Positions 31,201-41,006 of a stretch of 64,000 nt of DNA are shown one piece after another. How positions within the stretch are numbered: position 1 is the first letter of the stretch; every line of letters begins with the position of its first letter. The position numbers and the translations under genes are program-made. The notes under the pieces were generated by a model that worked only from the letters and a program-made list of their open reading frames with translations, did not search any database and was not told the origin of the DNA. This stretch comes from Streptomyces ficellus. GTDB lineage: Bacteria > Actinomycetota > Actinomycetes > Streptomycetales > Streptomycetaceae. The stretch covers positions 1-64,000 of the forward strand of contig NZ_JAUEPL010000011.1 of assembly GCF_030406405.1 (NCBI RefSeq), written 5' to 3'.

Positions 31201-33956
31201 CAGGCGGCCGTACCGCTGGGAGTGGGGCCGGTGCCGGTGGCGGACGCGCTCTGGCTGGGTGCCTCGCCACCGGTGGTGGTGGTGCCGTCGCTGGTGGTGC
31301 CGCCGCTCGTCGTATCACCCGAGGTGGAGCCGCCGGAGCCGTCGCCCGAGGTGGAGCCGGTGGTCGTCTCACCCGACGTCGATCCGCCGGTCGACGTCTC
31401 GCCCGACGTGGAGCCGGTGGTCGTCTCCCCCGAGGTGGAGCCGGTCGTCGTCTCGCCCGAGGTGGAACCGCTGGTCGCGTCGCCCGACGTGGACCCGTCC
31501 GACGTGGACCCGCCGGTCGTGCCGCCCGTCGTCGTGCCGCCCGACGTGGGCCCGCTGCTGGTGGGGCTGCCCGAGGTGGGGCCGCTGGTGGTCGGGGAGC
31601 CGCCGCCGGACGAGGACGAGCCGCCCGGCGGGGTCGAGCGGGTGCCCGCCGAGCCGGTCGTGCCCGGGTGGGCGGAGGAACCGGGTGCGGCCGGGGTGCC
31701 GGGGCCACCCTTGCCGTCCTTGTCGCCATCATCGGGGGAGGGCGTGGCGCCCTGGTCCGGCGCCTGCGTACCCAGACCACCGTCGCCGAAGCCCTCATCG
31801 GGCGACCGGTCGGTCGTGACCCGGTCCCTGCCGTCCTTGCCCTCGTCACCGCCCGAGGTCGCGCCCAGGGTCACCACCGTGCCGAGGACGGCCGCGAGGA
31901 CCGCGCCCGCGCCCGCGGCGACCAGGTTGCGCCGTGCACCGGTCAGGACCGTGCGCCGCGCCAGGGGCTTGACCGCGGGGGTGGGCCTGGCGTCCTGGCG
32001 GGGGGTGAACGTTTCCGTCCGGGCGCCGGCGCCCGGCACACCCGGCACACCCGGCACACCCGGCACACCCGGCACACCGGGCACGCCCGACCGGGCCGGC
32101 GGAACCACGACGGCCGGTACGCCCCCGGGCGGGGACGCCGGCTCCCCGTACCGCGCCGGGGCCGCCTCCTTGCCGGCCGCCTCCTCGCCGGCCGTCGCCC
32201 CCGCGGCCGGCAGCGGCCCGCGCTCGCGGTCCGCGACCAGCGCGAGGGCACGGCGGCCGGCGACGGTGCCGCGCTTGTCAGCGAGCGCGCCGCGCATGGC
32301 GATGGACGCCTCCAGTTCGGCGCGGGCCCTGTCGAGGTTGCCCGCGCACAGGGCAAGGACGCCCAACTCGTGGTGGAAGTAGGCCTCTTCGGCCACCTCC
32401 CCCGCGTTCCTGGCCGCCTCCGCCCCGCTGCGCAGCACCCGCTCCCAGGCGCCCCAGTGCAGCCCGGCCGCGAACGCGGGCCCCGCGCTGCGGGCCAGCA
32501 CCACCGCCGCCTCGGCGTACCCCTCGCCCGATTCGGACACCCCCGAGGAGCCCGACGTGCCCGGGGTGCCGGACGTGCCCGAGACCAGCGCCGTCATCGT
32601 CGCCAGCACCGCGTCGGCTTCGGCGACCGCCCGCTGGGGTGTGACGGATGGGTGTCCGACCCACCAGGCGTAGTGCTGGGCGGCCGTGTGCGCGCGGTCG
32701 GCCGCGCCCTCTCCGTACCCCTCCGCCACCAGCTGCGCCATCACCCCGGCGGCCAGACGGTAGCGCGTACCGACCGGGGTGAGCAGGCCGCAGCGCAGCA
32801 GCTCGCCGACCGCGGCGTCCGCGTGCGTGTCGCCCACCATCGCGGGCAGGTGCGCCTGGTTCGGGACCTCGCCGCCGAGCGCCACGGCGAAGCGCAGGGT
32901 CTCGCGGGCCGACTCGGAGAGCCGGGAGGCGAGCAGCGGGGCGGGCGCCGCGCCCTCGCCGAGCGTCGGCAGCGGTACGTCGCGGCCTTCGCCGAAGACG
33001 CTGCCCTCCTCCTCGTCCCCGTCCCCGCCCGAGGGCGCGCCGCGCAGGTGGTCGCGCTGGCGCAGCAGGGCGCCGGCCTGGACGAAGCGCAGCGGCAGGC
33101 CCTCGGACTCGAACCACAGGTCGCCGGCCCAGTTGGCCTCCTCGTCGGTGAGCGGCCGGTCCACGGCGCGCTCCAGCAGCTCCAGCGTGGAGTTGCGGCC
33201 GAGCCCGGTGAGGAAGACCTCTTCGAGGGGGGAGTCGGCCGAGGGCGCGGCGACGTCGGGCGTGGCGGCGAGCAGGAACGCGCACTCCGGGGTGGCGTCC
33301 AGGAGCTCGTCGAGTGCGGCGCCGCCGAACTCCAGGTCGTCGAGGATGACAACGGCGCCGATGTCGTGGACGGCGTCCAGCAGCCCGGCGCGGTCGGGGC
33401 GGTGCGCGGGCGCGCGGTGGACGGTGGCGAACAGCTCGTACAGCAGCTCCGTGGGGGTGCGGTGGTGGCCGGAGAGCCGGACGACGCCATCGGGCGCCAG
33501 GTCGGCGCAGTCGCCGGCGACCGCGTCGAGCAGTGCGGTGCGGCCGGAGCCGGCGGGTCCGGTGAGCCGTACGGAGCGGCCGCGGCCGAGCAGCCGTACC
33601 AGTCGCTCGCGTTCCTCCCCGCGTTCGAGCAGGGGCAGCCGCGGGGCGGCGGGGCCTGGCGGTACGGGCGGGGTGGCGGCGCGGGCGAGTTCGGCGCGCT
33701 CGTCGGGGGTGTGGCGGCCGGGTGGTTCGGGCTGCCTGCCGGGCGGGCAGGGTTCGATCTCGCTGCCGTCTATCGGGTTGATGGTGAGCAGGAGGTCGCC
33801 CGACACGAGCTGGGCGGTGCGGGCCGGGCCCGGCGGTGCGCCACCCTGCCCGTGGGCGGGCGTCAGGTCGTCGCGCGAGGTGCGCGCACGGCCGTCGCCG
33901 TCGCCGCCGTCCTTGTCGTGGCCGTGATCGTCCGCTGTCCGGTTCATCGGGTCCAT
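31200..33956 (-). CDS. STAND-like P-loop ATPase with TPR-like region, one membrane helix and a repetitive Ser/Thr/Gly tail
   Basis: 918 residues from the ATG at 33956 (GGGAG upstream). Domains: disordered start; P-loop ATPase with Walker A GPAGSGRT (133-140; Arg replaces the usual Lys) and Walker B VILDD (203-207); winged-helix and helical-repeat region with AEAYFHHELGVLALCAGNLDRARAELEASI; six tandem Gly-Val-Pro units; one membrane helix (RRNLVAAGAGAVLAAVLGTVVTLGA); then about 200 residues dominated by STSGE/TTTG repeats, probably outside the cell. The architecture suggests a membrane-tethered NTP-driven switch with a surface-exposed stalk. No substrate or partner is evident; a STAS gene lies upstream on the same strand. 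The missing Walker A lysine makes ATP hydrolysis uncertain. Confidence 0.8.
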   Translation of the reverse strand: MDPMNRTADDHGHDKDGGDGDGRARTSRDDLTPAHGQGGAPPGPARTAQLVSGDLLLTINPIDGSEIEPCPPGRQPEPPGRHTPDERAELARAATPPVPPGPAAPRLPLLERGEERERLVRLLGRGRSVRLTGPAGSGRTALLDAVAGDCADLAPDGVVRLSGHHRTPTELLYELFATVHRAPAHRPDRAGLLDAVHDIGAVVILDDLEFGGAALDELLDATPECAFLLAATPDVAAPSADSPLEEVFLTGLGRNSTLELLERAVDRPLTDEEANWAGDLWFESEGLPLRFVQAGALLRQRDHLRGAPSGGDGDEEEGSVFGEGRDVPLPTLGEGAAPAPLLASRLSESARETLRFAVALGGEVPNQAHLPAMVGDTHADAAVGELLRCGLLTPVGTRYRLAAGVMAQLVAEGYGEGAADRAHTAAQHYAWWVGHPSVTPQRAVAEADAVLATMTALVSGTSGTPGTSGSSGVSESGEGYAEAAVVLARSAGPAFAAGLHWGAWERVLRSGAEAARNAGEVAEEAYFHHELGVLALCAGNLDRARAELEASIAMRGALADKRGTVAGRRALALVADRERGPLPAAGATAGEEAAGKEAAPARYGEPASPPGGVPAVVVPPARSGVPGVPGVPGVPGVPGVPGAGARTETFTPRQDARPTPAVKPLARRTVLTGARRNLVAAGAGAVLAAVLGTVVTLGATSGGDEGKDGRDRVTTDRSPDEGFGDGGLGTQAPDQGATPSPDDGDKDGKGGPGTPAAPGSSAHPGTTGSAGTRSTPPGGSSSSGGGSPTTSGPTSGSPTSSGPTSGGTTTGGTTGGSTSDGSTSGDATSGSTSGETTTGSTSGETTTGSTSGETSTGGSTSGETTTGSTSGDGSGGSTSGDTTSGGTTSDGTTTTGGEAPSQSASATGTGPTPSGTAA
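32031..32091. repeat. 9-bp tandem repeat encoding Gly-Val-Pro units
   Basis: CACACCCGG is repeated about six times inside the ATPase gene and encodes collagen-like GVP triplets just before its membrane helix. The exact nine-base period means copy number could change by slippage without shifting the frame. Confidence 0.85.
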
Positions 33957-34183
33957 GGTCCAAGCTCCCAAAAGCGTGGTGCGCCGAAAACCCTCCCGGC
34001 CTTTCCGCACGCCCGCTGCCGCTTCTGGTCCGGTGCCCGCCGGTGGGTCCGATATTCGGCGGGCGACCGAACCCTAGACCTTCGCCCAGTATCAATGAAG
34101 AGTCGGGGTGCCACGGCGCCCAAGACGTCATGGTCTTGTGAGGATTGGGCGCCTGGGGCGATTTACCCGGCCCGTACCCTCCG

Positions 34184-34507
34184 TCAGACCCGGGGCAACG
34201 TTTCGGCGGCGAGACCGCCTTCGATGGCGAGGATGCGGTGCAGCCGGGTGGCCACCAGCAGGCGCTGCATCTGGGGCGGCACGCCCCGCAGCACCAGTCG
34301 GCGGCCGCAGCGGCCGGCCCGCCGGTGGGCGCCCATGATGACTCCGAGGCCGGTGGCGTCCCAGGAGTCGAGACCGGTCAGGTCGAGTACCAGGTCGCCG
34401 GCTCCGTCATCGACGGCCGAGTGCAGAACCGTGCGGGCGTCCGCCGCGCTGCGGACGTCGAGGCGGCCCCCGACGACCAGCTCGGCGTGGTCGCCCCTGA
34501 TGTGCAT
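34184..34507 (-). CDS. STAS-domain anti-sigma-factor antagonist-like protein
   Basis: 107 residues from the ATG at 34507, with GGGGAG five bases upstream; an in-frame GTG at 34537 has no ribosome site. MHIRGDHAELVVGGRLDVRSAADARTVLHSAV, then DLVLDLTGLDSWDATGLGVIMGAHRRAGRCGRRLVLRGVPPQMQRLL is a complete STAS domain. The residue normally phosphorylated by an anti-sigma kinase is Thr52 (DATGLG) where SpoIIAA-like proteins have Ser. It would bind a serine-kinase anti-sigma factor, but none is encoded nearby. It lies upstream of the membrane ATPase gene on the same strand, 227 bases apart. Confidence 0.85.
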   Translation of the reverse strand: MHIRGDHAELVVGGRLDVRSAADARTVLHSAVDDGAGDLVLDLTGLDSWDATGLGVIMGAHRRAGRCGRRLVLRGVPPQMQRLLVATRLHRILAIEGGLAAETLPRV

Positions 34508-34666
34508 ATGTGCTCCCCGAGAGTGCTTTGTCGTCACTTCTTTCTATGCAACAACTGACTGCCGTACTGGCAGGGCAGTTGCGCCTTGTAAGCGAACCGA
34601 TACCGAATTCACCCTGAGGGGTGATGGCGTGGTGGTCGAAACGGCTCGCTGACGCTCCGGCACGGC

Positions 34667-35515
34667 TTAGTAGGTGTAGAAGCCCTGCCCGCTCTTACGG
34701 CCGATGTCACCGGCGTCCACCATGCGGCGCATCAGCTCCGGCGGCGCGAATTTCTCGTCCTGGGACTCGGTGTAGATGTTGCTGGTGGCGTGCAGCAGGA
34801 TGTCCACGCCCGTGAGGTCCGCGGTCGCCAGCGGGCCCATCGCGTGGCCGAAGCCGAGCTTGCAGGCGATGTCGATGTCCTCGGCCGAGGCGACGCCCGA
34901 TTCGTACAGCTTCGCCGCTTCGACCACGAGGGCGGAGATGAGGCGGGTGGTGACGAAGCCGGCGACGTCGCGGTTGACGACGATGCAGGTCTTGCCGACG
35001 GACTCGGCGAACTCCCGGGCGGTGGCGAGGGTTTCGTCGCTCGTCTTGTAGCCCCGGACCAGCTCGCACAGCTGCATCATCGGTACGGGCGAGAAGAAGT
35101 GGGTGCCGACGACGCGCTCCGGGCGCTCGGTCACGGCCGCGATCTTGGTGATCGGGATGGCGGAGGTGTTGGAGGCGAGGACGGCGTCGTCGCGTACGAG
35201 CTTGTCGAGCGTACGGAAGATCTCGTGCTTGACGTCCAGCTTCTCGAAGACGGCCTCCACGACGATGTCAGCGTCGGCGGCCGCGTCGAGGTCGGTGGTC
35301 GTGGTGATACGGGCCAAGGCGGCCTCGGCGTCGGCGGCTTCGAGCTTGCCCTTGGCGACGAACTTGTCGTACGACGCCTTGATGCCGTCCGTGCCGCGGG
35401 TCAGCGCCGCGTCGGTGACGTCACGCAGCACGACCTCCCAGCCCGCCTGGGCCGAGACCTGCGCGATTCCGGAGCCCATGAGTCCGGCCCCGATGACGGC
35501 GAGCTTCCTGGCCAC
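34667..35515 (-). CDS. 3-hydroxybutyryl-CoA dehydrogenase
   Basis: 282 residues. The N-terminal Rossmann domain has AVIGAGLMGSGIAQ (6-19); catalytic Ser and His appear in SNTSAIPI and GTHFFSPVPMMQL; NRDVAGFVTTRLI and GFGHAMGPLATADLTGVDI belong to the C-terminal dimer domain. It uses NAD(P)+ to interconvert 3-hydroxybutyryl-CoA and acetoacetyl-CoA, the step after the thiolase encoded at 16587, and feeds crotonyl-CoA to butyryl-CoA or ethylmalonyl-CoA routes that meet isobutyryl-CoA mutase. GTG start; monocistronic, with no clear terminator. Confidence 0.93.
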   Translation of the reverse strand: MARKLAVIGAGLMGSGIAQVSAQAGWEVVLRDVTDAALTRGTDGIKASYDKFVAKGKLEAADAEAALARITTTTDLDAAADADIVVEAVFEKLDVKHEIFRTLDKLVRDDAVLASNTSAIPITKIAAVTERPERVVGTHFFSPVPMMQLCELVRGYKTSDETLATAREFAESVGKTCIVVNRDVAGFVTTRLISALVVEAAKLYESGVASAEDIDIACKLGFGHAMGPLATADLTGVDILLHATSNIYTESQDEKFAPPELMRRMVDAGDIGRKSGQGFYTY

Positions 35516-35767
35516 GATCCACCCCTTAACACCCGTTTACTTTTCGGCTCTTCGGCGGAGGTTAGCGGGCCGGGGCGACCGTGTGGCGCCGAAGAGATGC
35601 GCGTCACGTCTCAGATGACGGACATCACACCGATACGGGCTGTCAGGTGAGCCTCATGGGTGACATACCGCATAGGTGAGCGCCTTGTCGCCGGGGGTTC
35701 TCCCCTCTCTCCGGGGAAGGCGAGGGCCTCCCGGGACACCTCGGCGGCGGCCGGGGCCGCCCTTCAT

Positions 35768-35773
35768 TAGGCT
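35768..35773 (+). promoter_or_regulatory. -10 element of a leaderless promoter for the adenosyltransferase gene
   Basis: TAGGCT ends six bases before the ATG at 35780, so the transcript should begin at the start codon. No B12 riboswitch-like sequence could fit between this promoter and the gene. Confidence 0.45.
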
Positions 35774-35779
35774 GGCCGC

Positions 35780-36352
35780 ATGGTCAATCTGACGCGCATC
35801 TACACCCGGACCGGCGACAAGGGCACGACGGCGCTCGGCGACATGAGCCGGACCGCCAAGACCGACCTGCGGATCGCGGCGTACGCCGACGCCAACGAGG
35901 CCAACGCGGTCATCGGCACCGCGATCGCGCTGGGCAGGCTCGACGCGGCGGTCGTGAAGGTCCTCGTCCGCGTCCAGAACGACCTGTTCGACGTGGGCGC
36001 GGACCTGTCGACTCCGGTGGTCGAGAACCCGAAGTACCCGCCGCTGCGGGTGGAGCAGTCCTACATCGACAAGCTGGAGGCGGACTGCGACCGGTTCCTG
36101 GAGGACCTGGAGAAGCTGCGCTCCTTCATCCTCCCGGGCGGCACCCCCGGCGCGGCGCTGCTGCACCAGGCGTGCACGGTCGTCCGCCGGGCCGAGCGCT
36201 CCACATGGGCGGCGCTGGAGGTCCACGGCGAGACGATGAACGCTCTGACGGCGACCTACCTCAACCGCCTGTCCGACCTGCTGTTCATCCTGGCCAGGGT
36301 CGCGAACAAGGAGGTCGGCGACGTGCTCTGGGTCCCGGGCGGGGAGCGCTGA
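35780..36352 (+). CDS. PduO-type cob(I)alamin adenosyltransferase
   Basis: 190 residues. It transfers the adenosyl group of ATP to cob(I)alamin to make adenosylcobalamin, the cofactor of IcmA and methylmalonyl-CoA mutase. The family signatures are IYTRTGDKGTTALGD (N-terminal ATP loop), DANEANAVIGTA, RSFILPGGTPGAALLHQACTVVRRAER and YLNRLSDLLFILAR. The start fits a leaderless transcript. It is convergent with the next gene, and a small CGGCGG/CCGCCG hairpin lies between them. Its product serves icmA and meaB in this window. Confidence 0.94.
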   Translation: MVNLTRIYTRTGDKGTTALGDMSRTAKTDLRIAAYADANEANAVIGTAIALGRLDAAVVKVLVRVQNDLFDVGADLSTPVVENPKYPPLRVEQSYIDKLEADCDRFLEDLEKLRSFILPGGTPGAALLHQACTVVRRAERSTWAALEVHGETMNALTATYLNRLSDLLFILARVANKEVGDVLWVPGGER

Positions 36353-36386
36353 TTACTGCGGGACGCATCGGCGGTCAAAGCCGCCG

Positions 36387-36986
36387 TCAGCGCCCCGCGC
36401 GGGCCGGATCGGGGTCCTTGGTGGGGTCCCTGGGGTCCATGGGTTCGGTGGGTTCCGGAGCTTTCTTCGGCCAGATCGCGTAGCTGAGTGCGATCAGGCC
36501 GTGGATGCCGGCCGCGCGCCAGGCCACGTACATCCAGCTCTGGAGTGACCCGGTGCGGTTCGTATCGCCCACGTACAGCATCGCGAGCCACAGCAGGGCC
36601 GTGGCGACGGCCGCCGCGACGAGCGTGCCGAGCCAGATGCGGCCCTCGTGGCGGGCACGGGCCATGCCGTAGCGGGGCGGGGCGGGCGGCGGAGGGCCGC
36701 CGGCGAGGCGGTGGGCGGCGTGGCCGTCGAGCCACCGCACGGTGCGGTGGCCGTGGCCCACGGTGTAGCCGATGTAGAGCGCCGCGAGGCCGTGCTTCCA
36801 GCTCGGGTCGGCGCCGTTCTTCAGGTCCATGGCCGTGGCGACCAGGAGCACGACCTCCAGCAGCGGTTCGCACAGCAGCAGCGCCGCGCCCGTGCGGGGC
36901 ATCTTCAGCAGGTAGCGGGTGGCCAGTCCGGCCGCCAGCAGTACCCAGAAGCCGACTTCACAGATCACGATGAGCGCGACGATCAC
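36387..36986 (-). CDS. conserved hypothetical integral membrane protein
   Basis: 199 residues from the GTG at 36986, with GGAGAGG upstream. Four predicted membrane segments: about 2-22 (IVALIVICEVGFWVLLAAGLA), 31-55, 120-143 (IWLGTLVAAAVATALLWLAMLY) and 157-175. The loop between segments 2 and 3 contains GHGHRTVRWLDGHAAHRLAGG, with several His residues. The C-terminal tail is Pro/Asp/Lys-rich and cytoplasmic or disordered. I recognise no named family and assign no function. It is divergent from the sensor kinase gene at 37124 and may share its regulatory region. Confidence 0.75.
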   Translation of the reverse strand: MIVALIVICEVGFWVLLAAGLATRYLLKMPRTGAALLLCEPLLEVVLLVATAMDLKNGADPSWKHGLAALYIGYTVGHGHRTVRWLDGHAAHRLAGGPPPPAPPRYGMARARHEGRIWLGTLVAAAVATALLWLAMLYVGDTNRTGSLQSWMYVAWRAAGIHGLIALSYAIWPKKAPEPTEPMDPRDPTKDPDPARAGR

Positions 36987-37123
36987 GACACCTCTCCCTC
37001 CGACACCCCTCCAGACTCCCGGGCGCGGGGCGCCGTTTCGTCGTCGCCGGTGACGAATCACCACTGCATCCTTCGATGTAGTCGGCGCTCCGACCGCGCG
37101 AGGAGGTCCGCGCGGGCCGGGCC

Positions 37124-38374
37124 GTGTTGGATGGACCGGTGAGACTTCCCCGTACGCATCGCGACGACGTGCTGATCGCCGCCGCCGGGCTGGCCTGCGG
37201 GCTGCTGCTGTGGTCGCTCGGGCTGTACACGCAGGGGCCGGGCACCGAACTGCCCGCCGGTCCGGTGGTCGTGGCGCCGCTCGCGGTGATGACCGCGCTG
37301 GCGGTGGTGCGCCGGACGATGCCGCGTACGGCGCTGCTCGCCGGGACGGTGGCGGTCGTCGCCGACCAGTTCACCCGCGGCAACCTGATCACGGTCGTGA
37401 TGTTCGCCGACCTCGTGTACGCGGCCGTGGTGTACGGACCTCCCGCCTCCGCCCGCCGGATTCCGGTCACCACCGGGCTGATCACGATCGCGGTGACGCT
37501 CGGCTTCCTGGCCTGGTACCGGGAGCCGGAGGCGCTGCTGATCGGCGTGGTGACCGGGCTGATCACGTTCTTCCCGGCGATCACCGGCGCGGTCGTCCGC
37601 AACCACCGTGAGGCCGCCGACGCGGCCCGGCTGCGGGCCGGGCAGACCGCGCTGCTGGCCGAGATGGACCGCCGCAACGCGGTGATCGCCGAGCGGTCCC
37701 GCATGGCCCGCGAGCTGCACGACCTGGTGGCGGGCCACCTCTCCGCGATCGCCATCCACTCCACCGCCGCGCTGTCGCTGGACGACCCGAAGACGTCCCG
37801 GTACGCGCTGGGCGTCATCCGCGAGAACAGCGTGCAGGGCCTGGCCGAGATGCGCCGGCTGATCGGCCTGCTGCGCGACACCAGCGGCCATGACGAGCCG
37901 GCCGCCGCCCCGACGCTCGACGGCCTGGAGCCCCTGGTGCGCCAGGCCGGGCTGAACGGCTCCGCCGGCGGCCTGACGTTCCGGCTGGTCGACGACCGCG
38001 CGCCGGACACCCGGCTTCCCGCGCCCGTGGAGCTCGCGGCGTACCGCATCGTGCAGGAGTCGCTGACGAACGCGCTCAAGCACGCGGACGCCGGTGAGGT
38101 GACCGTCCGCCTGGAGTCGGCCGATCACGCCCTGACCGTCCAGGTGACCAGCCCCTTCGGCGCCCGGCCGGGCCCGCGCGCGCCGGGGTCGGGCGCCGGT
38201 CTGGTGGGGATGCGGGAGCGGGTGGCCCTGCTGGGCGGCGAGTTCGAGGCGGGGCCGGACGGCGGCGGGACGGACGGCGGCGGGCCGGACGGCGGCGGGG
38301 CGGACGGGCACAGGATGTGGCGGGTACGGGCGGTGCTGCCCGTCGCGGAGGACGACAAGGAGCCGTCGGCATGA
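37124..38374 (+). CDS. chiS: sensor histidine kinase of the NarX/DesK type (ChiS-like)
   Basis: 416 residues. Five or six membrane helices fill residues 14-155 without a large extracellular domain. The HisKA_3 dimerisation helix carries His199 (RMARELHDLVAGHLSAIAIHS), and the ATPase domain includes AAYRIVQESLTNALKHADAGEV and GAGLVGMRERVALLGGEFE. The tail has repeated DGGG units. The stop overlaps the regulator start (ATGA). chiC follows the pair, matching the published chiS-chiR-chiC layout of S. coelicolor, so the symbol rests on context. A GTG at 37139 is an alternative start. Confidence 0.82.
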   Translation: MLDGPVRLPRTHRDDVLIAAAGLACGLLLWSLGLYTQGPGTELPAGPVVVAPLAVMTALAVVRRTMPRTALLAGTVAVVADQFTRGNLITVVMFADLVYAAVVYGPPASARRIPVTTGLITIAVTLGFLAWYREPEALLIGVVTGLITFFPAITGAVVRNHREAADAARLRAGQTALLAEMDRRNAVIAERSRMARELHDLVAGHLSAIAIHSTAALSLDDPKTSRYALGVIRENSVQGLAEMRRLIGLLRDTSGHDEPAAAPTLDGLEPLVRQAGLNGSAGGLTFRLVDDRAPDTRLPAPVELAAYRIVQESLTNALKHADAGEVTVRLESADHALTVQVTSPFGARPGPRAPGSGAGLVGMRERVALLGGEFEAGPDGGGTDGGGPDGGGADGHRMWRVRAVLPVAEDDKEPSA

Positions 38375-39027
38375 CACGGGTACGGGTACTCGTCGCCGAG
38401 GACCAGGGCGCGGTGCGAGCCGGGCTGGTCCTCATCCTGGGCAGCGCCCCGGGCATCGAGGTCGTCGGGGAGGCCCGGGACGGCGAGGAGGCGGTGCGCC
38501 TGGCGCGCGAGCTGCGGCCCGACGTCGTCCTGATGGACGTTCAGATGCCGCGGCTGGACGGCGTCTCGGCGACCCGCCAGGTGGTGGGCGAGGGCATCGC
38601 CGACGTCCTCGTACTGACGACGTTCGATCTGGACGAGTACGTCTTCGGGGCGCTGCGCGCCGGGGCCGCCGGGTTCCTGCTGAAGAACACGGAGGCGAAG
38701 GACCTGATCGAGGCGGTGCGGACGGTGGCGCGCGGGGAGGGCCTGATCGCCCCGGCGGTGACGCGCCGGCTGATCGCCGAGTTCGCGACCCCGACACGGC
38801 GGGTACGGGCGGAGAACGCGCCCGATCGGTCCGTGCTCGACGCTCTGACGCGGCGTGAGCGCGAGGTGCTGTCCTGCCTGGGCGAGGGGCTGTCCAACGC
38901 CGAGATCGCGGTACGTCTGGACATGGCCGAGGCGACGGTGAAGACCCATGTGAGCCGGCTGCTGGGGAAGCTGGAGCTGCGCAGCAGGGTGCAAGCGGCG
39001 GTGCTCGCGCAGGAGTTGGACGTCTGA
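38371..39027 (+). CDS. chiR: NarL/LuxR-family response regulator (ChiR-like)
   Basis: 218 residues. The receiver domain has Asp11 in LVAEDQ, phosphoacceptor Asp56 (VVLMDVQMPRLDG), VLTTFD and LLKNTEAKDL. The LuxR helix-turn-helix spans about 150-210 (LTRREREVLSCLGEGLSNAEIAVRLDMAEATVKTHVSRLLGKLELRSR). It overlaps the kinase gene by four bases. Position suggests it activates chiC, whose start lies 116 bases downstream and has paired 12-base repeats, but the ligand and binding site are inferred. Confidence 0.86.
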   Translation: MTRVRVLVAEDQGAVRAGLVLILGSAPGIEVVGEARDGEEAVRLARELRPDVVLMDVQMPRLDGVSATRQVVGEGIADVLVLTTFDLDEYVFGALRAGAAGFLLKNTEAKDLIEAVRTVARGEGLIAPAVTRRLIAEFATPTRRVRAENAPDRSVLDALTRREREVLSCLGEGLSNAEIAVRLDMAEATVKTHVSRLLGKLELRSRVQAAVLAQELDV

Positions 39028-39043
39028 CCAACTCCCACTCCTA

Positions 39044-39076
39044 TGGTCTGGACCTATTGACGATTGGTCCAGACCT
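39044..39076. promoter_or_regulatory. paired 12-bp direct repeats of a chitinase promoter
   Basis: TGGTCTGGACCT (39044-39055) and TGGTCCAGACCT (39065-39076) are 21 bases apart, two helical turns. Both match the repeat typical of Streptomyces chitinase promoters, and the second also resembles the DasR site core (TGGTCTAGACCA). TACGCT just downstream may be the -10 box. Confidence 0.75.
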
Positions 39077-39143
39077 TCCTACGCTCACGGCGCGCACCTT
39101 TCACGGACCCCCACCTTGTCCGTCCGCACCTTGAGGAGCACCG

Positions 39144-40986
<1,843 letters not shown>

Positions 40987-41006
<20 letters not shown>

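Noticed and set aside
31200..34652. 1151-codon plus-strand frame opposite the membrane ATPase gene
   Set aside because: Gly/Arg-rich antisense shadow; the minus-strand reading has a P-loop, a membrane helix and a ribosome site.
35580..35779. B12 riboswitch before the adenosyltransferase gene
   Set aside because: The promoter element sits six bases from the start codon, so no leader RNA could hold a riboswitch, and I see no B12-box-like sequence.
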